Source: an uncultured Collinsella sp. (lineage in GTDB: Bacteria; Actinomycetota; Coriobacteriia; Coriobacteriales; Coriobacteriaceae). From it: a stretch of 29,996 nucleotides of DNA. Shown here in pieces: positions 8,226-14,934 of this stretch (position 1 is the stretch's first letter; every line of letters begins with the position of its first letter). Both the position numbers and the translations under genes were made by a program. Under the pieces are notes generated by a model. The model was not told the origin of the DNA and ran no database searches. It worked only from the letters and a program-made list of their open reading frames with translations. Location of the stretch: positions 1 through 29,996 of the forward strand of contig UQPP01000029.1 of the NCBI GenBank assembly GCA_900543025.1, in the 5' to 3' direction.

Positions 8226-8393
8226 GTTTGAGGGATTTTCCGACCGTCCAAAAATCCACGCTCGCCCATCACTCACGTATCTCTCATCTCTCATTCGTCA
8301 CTAATACGAGAGATAACTGAAAGACGAGAGATAAATACGAGAGATAACTGAGCAGCAAGGAGGCAAGCAATCATGGTATTGTCTCAATACTGA

Positions 8394-8422
8394 TTGTTCT
8401 ACCAGTAAAAACATGTTTAAAT
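8394..8422 (+). promoter_or_regulatory. Candidate promoter of the AlbA_2 regulator gene
   Basis: TTGTTC (8394-8399), a 17-nt spacer and TTAAAT (8417-8422), with an upstream TG (8414-8415) forming an extended -10. It lies between the two AGAGAT clusters. The transcript would begin before the 58-bp palindrome. Confidence 0.4.
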
Positions 8423-8441
8423 GAAACAGATGGCAGACATC

Positions 8442-8499
8442 TTTTCTTTCATCTCTCACTTATCTCTAATATGAGAGATAAGTGAGAGATGAAAGAAAA
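8442..8499. repeat. Perfect 26-bp inverted repeat (58-bp palindrome)
   Basis: Arms 8442-8467 and 8474-8499 are exact reverse complements with a 6-nt loop (AATATG). Each arm holds two AGAGAT/ATCTCT units 11 bp apart. If transcribed it makes a very stable hairpin about 75 nt before the start codon at 8575. As DNA it is a fourfold symmetric protein-binding site. Confidence 0.93.
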
Positions 8500-8574
8500 T
8501 TACGAGAGATAACTGAGAGGCGAAGGAAATCTATTCGCGGCATTCTTCGCAGAACCGAGCGAAAGGACGTGCAG

Positions 8575-10041
8575 ATGAACGAAAACGAGCTGGCCGGTTT
8601 GCTCGAGTCTTTAAAGCGAATGGGTTCGGATGACCTTAGCGTCGAAGTAAAAGAGAGCGCCACGACGCTTTCTCGCGACGTATGGGAAACGGTTAGCGCA
8701 TTCGCGAATACCGCCGGCGGCATTATCGTGCTCGGAGTGAGCGAGCGCGCGGGCTTTGTCCCGGTTGAGAACTTTGAGACCGAGAAGGTGCTCAACCAAT
8801 TCGTGGCGGGCATGGGTGATGCCGGCGGTCGCGGAAAACTGGCCAATCCGCCCAAATACACCATTGAGCGCGTGGAGCTCCAGGGCACCGTGGTTCTGGT
8901 CATCACGATTGAGGAGCTCGACCCGTCGAGCAAGCCTTGTTATGTCATAGAGCGGGGCGCTCAAGGCGGCAGCTACAAACGCATCGATGACAAAGATGTT
9001 CCGCTTTCGTCGACCGAGGTTTTGGCACTGTCGTCATACGAACGGACGAGTCCTAGCGATCACGATGCGGTGCCCGGCACGAGTGTGGGCGATCTCGACG
9101 AGTCGCTGGTCGACCGCACGATAGAACGCGCCTATTCGTTGACGCCTCGAGCGATGCGTGGTGCGACGGACAAGAAGACAAAGATGGAGCGCCTGAATTT
9201 CCTCGACTTCCAGGGCAATGTTACCAAGGCCGGCCTCCTTGCCGCGGGCGTTTACCCTCAGCAGTTCTATCCTAAGCTCTTCATTGATGTGGCTGTCCAT
9301 GCGGGAACTCAAAAGAGCGCTGCGGGACCGCTAAGATTTATGGACCGCACAGTCTGCGAGGGCACCCTGGGCGAGATGATTTCGGATACTGTCGCGGCTG
9401 TCGCCAAAAACCTGCGCCGCACCTCGACCGTCCAAGGCATCTCGCGTATCGACTCGCTGGAGATTCCCGAGGAGGTCCTGCGCGAGGCAGTCGCCAACGC
9501 GGTTATCCACAGGGAATACGGGGATCGGTTCTGTGGGCAATCGATCGCCGTCGACGTTTTTGACGACCGTATCGAGGTGACGAATCCCGGCGGCCTTTAT
9601 GGAGGGAAGACTCGCGAGAGCTTGTTTGACGGCAGCTCCCGATGCCGTAACGCGACGCTCGTGAAACTCATGTCGATTGTCCCGCTGCCGGATGGCGCAG
9701 GTTCGCCGGCTGAGGGCAATGGCTCGGGCATCCCGATGATGATCGATGCCATGCGCGCGCATGGTCTGGCCGAGCCCCTGTTCTGCCCGGGGTTCGATCG
9801 GTTCAAGGTCGTACTTTACCGTTCAAAGATCGAGCCGGTCGATCATGGCGGGGACTTGATTATGACGGCACTCAAGCGCTACGGCGAATTGGGGACGCGC
9901 GAACTGGCGGAGCGCACGGGACTCACGGTTTCCCAGGTTAGGGCACGCGTCAATGCGCTCATTGAGCAGGGCGAGCTTGAGCCGACGGCGCCGTTGACAA
10001 GCCGCAACCGCAAGTATCGACTGTCAGAGCGCGTGGAATAA
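8575..10041 (+). CDS. AlbA_2 / ATPase-like / winged-helix putative transcriptional regulator (COG2865-type)
   Basis: A 488-residue protein in three parts. Residues 20-145 fit the AlbA_2 (Schlafen AlbA) nucleic-acid-binding domain, with VEVKES, FANTAGGIIVLGV and SYKRI. Residues 295-415 fit the HATPase_c_4 region, with VLREAVANAVIHREYG and GNGSGIPMMIDAM. Residues 425-485 look like a winged helix, ending TSRNRKYRL. Such proteins are often mislabelled RecG-like helicases; I see no helicase motifs. The start at 8575 has AAAGGA 7 nt upstream; an in-frame GTG at 8482 would translate through the palindrome and is unlikely. Given the repeat field upstream it probably controls its own gene. Targets and ligand are unknown. 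Confidence 0.88.
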   Translation: MNENELAGLLESLKRMGSDDLSVEVKESATTLSRDVWETVSAFANTAGGIIVLGVSERAGFVPVENFETEKVLNQFVAGMGDAGGRGKLANPPKYTIERVELQGTVVLVITIEELDPSSKPCYVIERGAQGGSYKRIDDKDVPLSSTEVLALSSYERTSPSDHDAVPGTSVGDLDESLVDRTIERAYSLTPRAMRGATDKKTKMERLNFLDFQGNVTKAGLLAAGVYPQQFYPKLFIDVAVHAGTQKSAAGPLRFMDRTVCEGTLGEMISDTVAAVAKNLRRTSTVQGISRIDSLEIPEEVLREAVANAVIHREYGDRFCGQSIAVDVFDDRIEVTNPGGLYGGKTRESLFDGSSRCRNATLVKLMSIVPLPDGAGSPAEGNGSGIPMMIDAMRAHGLAEPLFCPGFDRFKVVLYRSKIEPVDHGGDLIMTALKRYGELGTRELAERTGLTVSQVRARVNALIEQGELEPTAPLTSRNRKYRLSERVE

Positions 10042-10141
10042 ATGCGTTAGTGGACGAGGCGACCCAATAATCGACCCTCAATTGGCGCCCACTAAGGTAA
10101 AGCGGTTGTTGCTCAGTCGACGGTGATGCTAAAGACTCGGC

Positions 10142-10633
10142 TTACGCCGGCATGGCCCCGAACCCGTCCATCAAGAACAGCCTAAGAACCAGCTTGATGA
10201 TATATCCCGGTTTGACTTCAGCCGCGTCAAAGACGTGGCGCTCGGCGAGCTCGCTGCAGTATGCATAGATGTCGCGGATAAGGTCCGCGCCCGAAAGCGT
10301 AAACATGTAGCCTGCGTCCGAAAGCGCATTGGGTGCGGCGGGCAACTTGGCCATGTGGCAGAACGTTTGCAGGTCGGGCGCCATAACATTCTGGTAGTCG
10401 AGGTGGCCGCTGGCATCCTGTGCGGCAAGCTCCAATTGGCGCACAAAATCCAGCGCCGCCGCTAACACAAAGCTCGGCGTAGGCGCATTGACGTCCTGAG
10501 TGGTCGCCACAAGCCTGCCCGCCGCCTGCGTGACAAGCCAAGCGACCTCGCGCTGGCAGCGCACGGCCTTGCGCGTAACCGGCTTGATGGACGAAGAAGA
10601 AACGCTCCCCTTAGGCGGATTCGAAGCAGCCAT
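10142..10633 (-). CDS. Hypothetical protein, 163 residues
   Basis: I do not recognise a family. The first 20 residues are Ser/Lys-rich and probably disordered; the rest looks alpha-helical and soluble, with two Cys (residues about 26 and 91) and no signal peptide or membrane segment. GGGAGG lies 6 nt before the ATG. Codon use matches the neighbours, supporting a real gene. It is divergent from the SRA-like/HNH gene and convergent with the AlbA_2 gene. A TATACT at 10696-10691, 58 nt upstream, could be its -10. No terminator is evident downstream. Confidence 0.75.
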   Translation of the reverse strand: MAASNPPKGSVSSSSIKPVTRKAVRCQREVAWLVTQAAGRLVATTQDVNAPTPSFVLAAALDFVRQLELAAQDASGHLDYQNVMAPDLQTFCHMAKLPAAPNALSDAGYMFTLSGADLIRDIYAYCSELAERHVFDAAEVKPGYIIKLVLRLFLMDGFGAMPA

Positions 10634-10781
10634 AAGACCCTCCCATGAACAATCCGGTCCAACAAGCCCGGATGAAACACGTGCTACATCAGTATACAGG
10701 GGAGTGGGATGGCGGGGTACGAGCGCGCCAACGGCAAACCGAGAGCATCAACGATGTGCCGATCACGGAATGAGATCTCGT

Positions 10782-10807
10782 AATAATTGACTCTCGGTCA
10801 TATTATT
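10782..10807. promoter_or_regulatory. Dyad upstream of the SRA-like/HNH gene
   Basis: AATAAT-TGAC (10782-10791), a 5-nt centre, then GTCA-T-ATTATT (10797-10807): an imperfect inverted repeat with one unpaired base. It is the only AT-rich stretch in this divergent gap and lies 40-65 bp before the start, so it may be the promoter or an operator. Confidence 0.35.
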
Positions 10808-10848
10808 GAGGGGCATGACTCGCGTTCGTATGGTTGTAGGTGCTGGCG

Positions 10849-11931
10849 ATGAACGACATTGACCTTGCTGTTCCGTTGATGAATGGACCAAGCTATGACC
10901 GTGCCTGCAGTCTTGTGCCTTCTGAATACGTTGAGGCATGGGAGTGGTTTCTGGGTGAGGAGCAGCGCGGCGGCGTTTGGACCAGCCTTCCGCACCACAC
11001 CAAGGAAGATAGCCCTCAGTATCAGTATCGTTTGAGAATTGGCTCGGACTTCTTTCCCGTAACGCGGGATTCAGGGATCTTCTGGCCGGGCCAGGATCGG
11101 GTGAAGCAAGATCCCAATAAGATCTTTGCGCTCTCGGTCCATAACTCCAAAAAGAGCTTCTACACCGATGTGCCTCCGCTCTATTTGGACGATGGTACGT
11201 GGGTCATTAAGTACTCGGTTCAAGCGCCGGGTACCGTTGGTTTTCGAGACCAGAATTACAACCGTAAAATGCTCAACTGCATGGAATGTGGCGTCCCAGT
11301 CGGAGTCATATTTGCAACCGAGGTGGGCTATAAGGTGCTCGGCCTTGCGTTTGTTGAGCGGTTCGAGCCCGAAAACGGATGGTTTGTTCTGCACGGTCCT
11401 GTTCATAAAGGCGGACCGGATCCACGTTTTGCACCCGACATGAGTTATCTGAAGCGCATGCCCGTCGATATTGAGTTTGCCGGACAGGGTGCGACCGACG
11501 ACGAAAAGGTCCGCTATGCGTTAAGGCGCGAGCGATTGGGGCAACAATGGTTCCGCAAGCAGCTCGTTGCCGCCTATGACGGCCGTTGTGCGGTGTCGGA
11601 CTGCGGCGTCAGCGAAGCTCTGGAGGCTGCGCATATCGAGAATTACTCGGGACCCAAATCGCAGGTTGCCAGCAACGGCATTCTGCTTCGGCGCGACCTT
11701 CATTCCCTATTTGATGCTCACCTGATTTCGTTTGAGCCTGTTTGTGGTGAATATCGGCTGTGTGGATCGTACCTGCTGGATAAGACCGACTACGTTTCCT
11801 TTGCGGGTGCGACGCTAAGGCAGCCGAATGAGCATCAGTGGCGACCCAATACGGTGTTTCTTGAGGCCCATCGCATTGAGTTCGATCGCTCGGAAAAGAA
11901 GCGTGAAAAGGCGGGGCTTCTGCCGTATTAG
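10849..11931 (+). CDS. SRA-like domain plus HNH endonuclease, candidate modification-dependent restriction enzyme
   Basis: A 360-residue protein. Residues 40-185 resemble an SRA/YDG modified-base reader: a GGV start, then LYLDDGTWVIKYS (111-123), RDQNYNRKML (133-142), GVPVGV (148-153) and GYKVLGLAFV (160-169). Residues 235-295 form an HNH_2 nuclease: CAVSDC (C247, C252), the EAAHI motif with H262, NGILL (276-280) and DLHSLFD (283-289, with H285). This matches the COG3440 restriction endonuclease layout. There is no methyltransferase or control gene nearby, fitting a type IV enzyme cutting modified foreign DNA. ATG at 10849 is preferred over GTG at 10840 because of GTAGGTG upstream. The HNH call is firm; the SRA call is by motif pattern only. 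Confidence 0.82.
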   Translation: MNDIDLAVPLMNGPSYDRACSLVPSEYVEAWEWFLGEEQRGGVWTSLPHHTKEDSPQYQYRLRIGSDFFPVTRDSGIFWPGQDRVKQDPNKIFALSVHNSKKSFYTDVPPLYLDDGTWVIKYSVQAPGTVGFRDQNYNRKMLNCMECGVPVGVIFATEVGYKVLGLAFVERFEPENGWFVLHGPVHKGGPDPRFAPDMSYLKRMPVDIEFAGQGATDDEKVRYALRRERLGQQWFRKQLVAAYDGRCAVSDCGVSEALEAAHIENYSGPKSQVASNGILLRRDLHSLFDAHLISFEPVCGEYRLCGSYLLDKTDYVSFAGATLRQPNEHQWRPNTVFLEAHRIEFDRSEKKREKAGLLPY

Positions 11932-12053
11932 CGTATTTGGTTTTGGCATTCTTTGACGATCGTGTCGTTTGATCGGATCGCGTGGCGATGCAATCTCGCG
12001 CACGCCCGTCGGTGCATGCTCTTCCTGATTTGTATAGCGAGAGGGGAGCGTGT

Positions 12054-12338
12054 ATGAGCTGGCGAGGCGATGTCGCGATGGGGAAGTACGGAAAACTGCC
12101 GCGTGCCCTTATCGACAACAATATGTTTCCGAGCGTAGAGGTTGATTGCGGGTCGTTTGTCGTTGCCTGCCCTTGCTGCGGCTCGCAAATACCGTGTCTC
12201 GACATTCGGTTCATCGATGCGCACGACAAACTCGGTGACGAAGTGAGGAAACGCACGGGCGTTCATATGCCGGTGTATCCGGAGAAATGCTCTGTTTGTG
12301 GCCTCGATATCGTGTACGACGCCGGCGACGAGGGATAG
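12054..12338 (+). CDS. Small zinc-ribbon-like protein, 94 residues
   Basis: GAGGGGAG (12041-12048) lies 5 nt before the ATG, making this the likely start; codons upstream in frame look unlike protein. Two CxxC pairs, CPCC (residues about 40-43) and CSVC (about 80-83), would form one zinc ribbon separated by a 36-residue insert. The protein is soluble and has no other domain I recognise. It follows the SRA-like/HNH gene by 122 nt on the same strand and could share its transcript. Function unknown. Confidence 0.72.
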   Translation: MSWRGDVAMGKYGKLPRALIDNNMFPSVEVDCGSFVVACPCCGSQIPCLDIRFIDAHDKLGDEVRKRTGVHMPVYPEKCSVCGLDIVYDAGDEG

Positions 12339-12376
12339 GTGATGCGGAGGAGCTGGCTGTGAAGGCCTCTCCGTCT

Positions 12377-13063
12377 CTACAAATAAACCCCCTCACCGAG
12401 TTGCCTGTGGAACTCGGCGTGATGGTCGCGTGCCCAGGTAAAGAGCGCCTGGTCAAAATTGGTGCGCGTGGCCGGGACGCCAAAGACGCCGGCAACTTCG
12501 ACGCGCACAAACTCCAGTGCCGGTAGCTTGTTGATGGCAGTGAGGGCAAACGGGGACGAGGGCTCCTCGAACAGATAGCGGCTGCCTTGCAGCGCGTCGC
12601 AACTGGTGCACGTGTTGCCGAGCGACGGGGCTTTGGAGGCTCGCGCGCCTACGGGCTTGTAGCCGCAGCGCTTAGAAAGATAGTCGCGGATCTCGCCCGG
12701 CACGCAGCCAACAGCGGGCACGATGGCGAGCGCGTTGGCGTTGGCCGTGTCGATGACAATGTGCCCGGCTTCGTTGGGCGCGTGCACGATGGCGATGCTC
12801 TCGTCGTTATCGGTTCGATAGGGAATGCCGAAGGCCGCGACCGAGGTCTCTTTGTGACACTTCCAGCACTCGCGCTTGCCCAGTACTAGATATATATACG
12901 GCGCTGAGGGGTCGGATCGGTCAACACCGGGCAGCCACTCGGCAAAGGGCTCGGGGTTGACGCCGCTGGGTACATACCAGATCTTTTTGGTCCGGTCCCA
13001 TTTGGCGCCCAGCGCCTTGGCTTCTTCTTTGTGCGAAAAGGGGACATCGAGCTCGGTGCGCAT
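12377..13063 (-). CDS. DUF5710 domain protein with two CxxC zinc knuckles
   Basis: A 228-residue protein. Residues 2-45 form a DUF5710 module (VPFSHKEEAKALGAKWDRTK then WYVP), a short domain often joined to DNA-processing or phage/plasmid proteins. CWKC (66-69) and CTSC (152-155) flank a middle region with a DTANANALAIVPAVGC segment, and together may form a split zinc-binding domain. AAGGAG is 6 nt before the ATG at 13063; an in-frame ATG at 13099 lacks a site. It converges on the small zinc-ribbon gene with a 38-bp gap. Biological role unknown. Confidence 0.82.
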   Translation of the reverse strand: MRTELDVPFSHKEEAKALGAKWDRTKKIWYVPSGVNPEPFAEWLPGVDRSDPSAPYIYLVLGKRECWKCHKETSVAAFGIPYRTDNDESIAIVHAPNEAGHIVIDTANANALAIVPAVGCVPGEIRDYLSKRCGYKPVGARASKAPSLGNTCTSCDALQGSRYLFEEPSSPFALTAINKLPALEFVRVEVAGVFGVPATRTNFDQALFTWARDHHAEFHRQLGEGVYL

Positions 13064-13353
13064 GGCGGCTCCTTGGTGCTGCAGGTGCAAGTGGCTCAAG
13101 GATACCGCAGGGCGCAGACATCGCGGCGTTTTGCTGAGAAGTTGCGGTGCGGACTGATTGGTTATGCCAATGGATAGATCGGCAAGTAGATGGTCGGCTT
13201 TTGGCCAGTTGGGCGGTTGGAGCAGCTTGCGGCGCAGTTTTGTGCCTGGTTATTGTTGATGTTGGGGTATTGAATTTGTTTGGCTGCCATTTGTCACGTG
13301 AATTGATGCTACGTTGCGATGACGGTTGGAGCTGCCAGCGGATTTGGCGACAT
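13064..13353. other. Intergenic region between DUF5710 gene and tRNA-Val
   Basis: About 290 bp. I see no gene with a convincing start, no tRNA-derived direct repeat and no integrase fragment. It must hold the minus-strand promoter of the DUF5710 gene, but no clear -35/-10 pair stands out. Base composition is more T/G-rich than the flanks. Confidence 0.5.
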
Positions 13354-13390
13354 AAAACAAAACAGCCCAGAGGACATAGCCTCTGAGCTG
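13354..13390 (-). terminator. Rho-independent terminator of tRNA-Val
   Basis: On the minus strand an 11-bp stem (13390-13380 with 13373-13363, one G-T pair) and a 6-nt loop are followed by TTTTGTTTT (13362-13354), 8 nt after the CCA end of the tRNA. Confidence 0.88.
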
Positions 13391-13398
13391 AGAACATT

Positions 13399-13473
13399 TG
13401 GTGGGCGTTAGAAGATTTGAACTTCTGACCTCTTCCGTGTCAGGGAAGCGCTCTCCCCCTGAGCTAAACGCCC
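13399..13473 (-). tRNA. tRNA-Val (anticodon GAC)
   Basis: A complete 75-nt cloverleaf on the minus strand. The acceptor stem GGGCGTT pairs with AACGCCC, and the CCA end is encoded. The anticodon stem CTTCC/GGAAG encloses the 7-nt loop CTGACAC, giving anticodon GAC. The T arm AGAAG-TTCAAAT-CTTCT and a D arm with AGCTCAGGGGGAGAGC are canonical. It reads valine GUC/GUU codons. It has its own promoter and terminator. Confidence 0.97.
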
Positions 13474-13502
13474 GATCAAGGGTGCGCAAGTGCGCAAGGG
13501 AT

Positions 13503-13531
13503 AATATAACGGAGCCTGAACTCGGTGGCAA
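13503..13531 (-). promoter_or_regulatory. Promoter of tRNA-Val
   Basis: On the minus strand TTGCCA (13531-13526), a 17-nt spacer and TATATT (13508-13503), each 5 of 6 to the sigma-70 consensus. Transcription would start near 13496, about 23 nt before the mature tRNA. Confidence 0.82.
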
Positions 13532-13762
13532 GAACATTTTTAAAAATCGCTTACATTGTGGAATTCGGGGGCTTTGTCGCATCCATTTCAAAAGAGCCTG
13601 CTGCCGCGATTTGGCTGTCGCATAATGCAAGGCCATTGCGGTATCGAGCTATGGAAAGACGCCTGCGGAATTGTCCTACCGATAAGCGGACAAGCCTCCA
13701 GCTGGTGACTTCGCCGTGGTAAGGTAAGCCGAATTGTTTCCAGGCTGTTTCGGGGGAGTGGA

Positions 13763-14785
13763 ATGAGCAAAGAGTGTGTCGAGCAGGTCGAAGGCGCAGG
13801 GGCTTCGGTGCCGATGACCGATATATCGAACATTGATGTGCCCGAGGGCACCGACGAGCTCAGCCGCAACACCCGTCGCGCATGGCGCGACCGCCTGAAC
13901 AGCGCTTCGACGCGCAAGATGATCACGGGCGTCTTGGCTACGCTGGTGGGCGGTTCGTTTTGGGGCTTCTCGGGCACCAGCGCGAGTTTTTTGTTCGATA
14001 CCTACCATGTCGATACGCTGTGGCTTATGAGCGTGCGTCAGATTCTCGCCGGTCTACTCTTTATGGCCGTGGTTGTTACGCGCGACCGCGAGCGCCTGAT
14101 TAAGCTCTGGACCACACCCGCCGATCGCAAGCAGCTGCTGCTCTTTACCGCTTTTGGCCTGCTGTTCAACCAGTTTTGCTATCTTTCGGCCGTGCGCCTG
14201 ACGAACGCCGGAACCGCGACGGTGCTCCAGTGCCTGCAGCTCGTTATCATCATGGGCTACGCCTGCGTGACCGATCGCCGCATGCCGCGTACTCGCGAAG
14301 TCATCGGCATTGGCCTGGCTCTGGGTGGAACCTTTTTAATCGCCACCGGCGGCGACCCCACCAGCCTGAATATCTCGCCGCTTGGCCTGGCAGCAGGTCT
14401 TATGTGTGCGGTCAGCGCCGCGTGTATGGCGGTGATTCCCGCCAAGATCCTGCCCGAATACGGTAGCCCCATCGTCACGGGCTCGGCAATGCTCACGGCG
14501 GGCGTGGTCTCATGTGTCTTCGTGCAGCCCTGGGCGCATATGCCGGCGCTCGACGCTGCCGGCGTCGAGGCGCTCGCGGTGTTCGTGGTTATCGGCTCGT
14601 TTTTTGCTTACATGCTCTATATGCAGGGCGTTAAGGACATCGGCTCGGTGCGCGCGAGCCTCATCGGAACTGTGGAGCCGGTTTCGGCGACCATCACCAG
14701 CGCCGTTATGCTGGGCACGGTGTTTTTGCCGACCGACCTTATCGGCTTTGCCATGATCATCGTGATGATGTCCCTCACGGTGTAG
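13763..14785 (+). CDS. EamA/DMT-family transporter
   Basis: A 340-residue inner-membrane protein with about ten predicted membrane segments in two EamA repeats (roughly residues 55-190 and 205-340), preceded by a 50-residue charged cytosolic N-terminus. The segment RLTNAGTATVLQCLQLVII at the end of helix 4 and KDIGSVRASLIGTVEPVSATI in repeat two are typical of drug/metabolite exporters. The end is short, stopping right after the last helix. GGGGGAG precedes the ATG. A dyad TTGTCC-N11-GGACAA lies at 13671-13693, roughly 70-90 bp upstream, and could be an operator. Substrate cannot be predicted; family members export amino acids, nucleosides or drugs. Confidence 0.92.
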   Translation: MSKECVEQVEGAGASVPMTDISNIDVPEGTDELSRNTRRAWRDRLNSASTRKMITGVLATLVGGSFWGFSGTSASFLFDTYHVDTLWLMSVRQILAGLLFMAVVVTRDRERLIKLWTTPADRKQLLLFTAFGLLFNQFCYLSAVRLTNAGTATVLQCLQLVIIMGYACVTDRRMPRTREVIGIGLALGGTFLIATGGDPTSLNISPLGLAAGLMCAVSAACMAVIPAKILPEYGSPIVTGSAMLTAGVVSCVFVQPWAHMPALDAAGVEALAVFVVIGSFFAYMLYMQGVKDIGSVRASLIGTVEPVSATITSAVMLGTVFLPTDLIGFAMIIVMMSLTV

Positions 14786-14934
14786 CTGGCGCCGCCGCCA
14801 AGGCAGAAAAGGTGTTGTGCCGCATTTTCGCCAATTGATGTCCGTGTCTGGAGTTTAGCTGTCGATGCTCAAAATGCCATAAACTAGTAACGTTATGGAC
14901 TTTTTCATTGCGACTCAATTGCGAGGATTTCTTT

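Larger units (their letters stand above)
8279..8516. repeat. Field of ten AGAGAT/ATCTCT motifs upstream of an AlbA_2 regulator
   Basis: Within 240 bp AGAGAT occurs on the plus strand at 8309, 8327, 8340, 8474, 8485 and 8505, and as ATCTCT at 8279, 8286, 8451 and 8462. Three copies are part of the identical 16-mer TACGAGAGATAACTGA (8305-8320, 8336-8351, 8501-8516). Two pairs are spaced by exactly 11 bp (8451/8462 and 8474/8485), about one helical turn. The two clusters bracket a candidate promoter. The gene downstream encodes a predicted DNA-binding protein, so the simplest reading is autoregulatory operators. A transcribed RNA structure is the alternative. Confidence 0.8.

Noticed and set aside
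8279..8351. CRISPR-like array in the TACGAGAGATAACTGA repeats
   Set aside because: Repeats are 16 nt or less, irregularly spaced by 13-20 bp and in both orientations, with no cas genes.
8482..8574. N-terminal extension of the AlbA_2 protein from a GTG at 8482
   Set aside because: It would translate the right arm of the palindrome into Arg/Glu-rich text; the ATG at 8575 has a proper AAAGGA site and the family start.
10047..10096. TTAGTGG / CCACTAA inverted pair after the AlbA_2 gene
   Set aside because: Only 7 bp with a spacer of over 30 nt and no T run; likely chance.
13147..13386. 79-codon plus-strand frame between the DUF5710 gene and tRNA-Val
   Set aside because: No ribosome binding site and it overlaps the tRNA terminator.
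13399..13473. tRNA-Val as an attachment site of an island
   Set aside because: No second copy of the tRNA 3' end and no integrase within the window.
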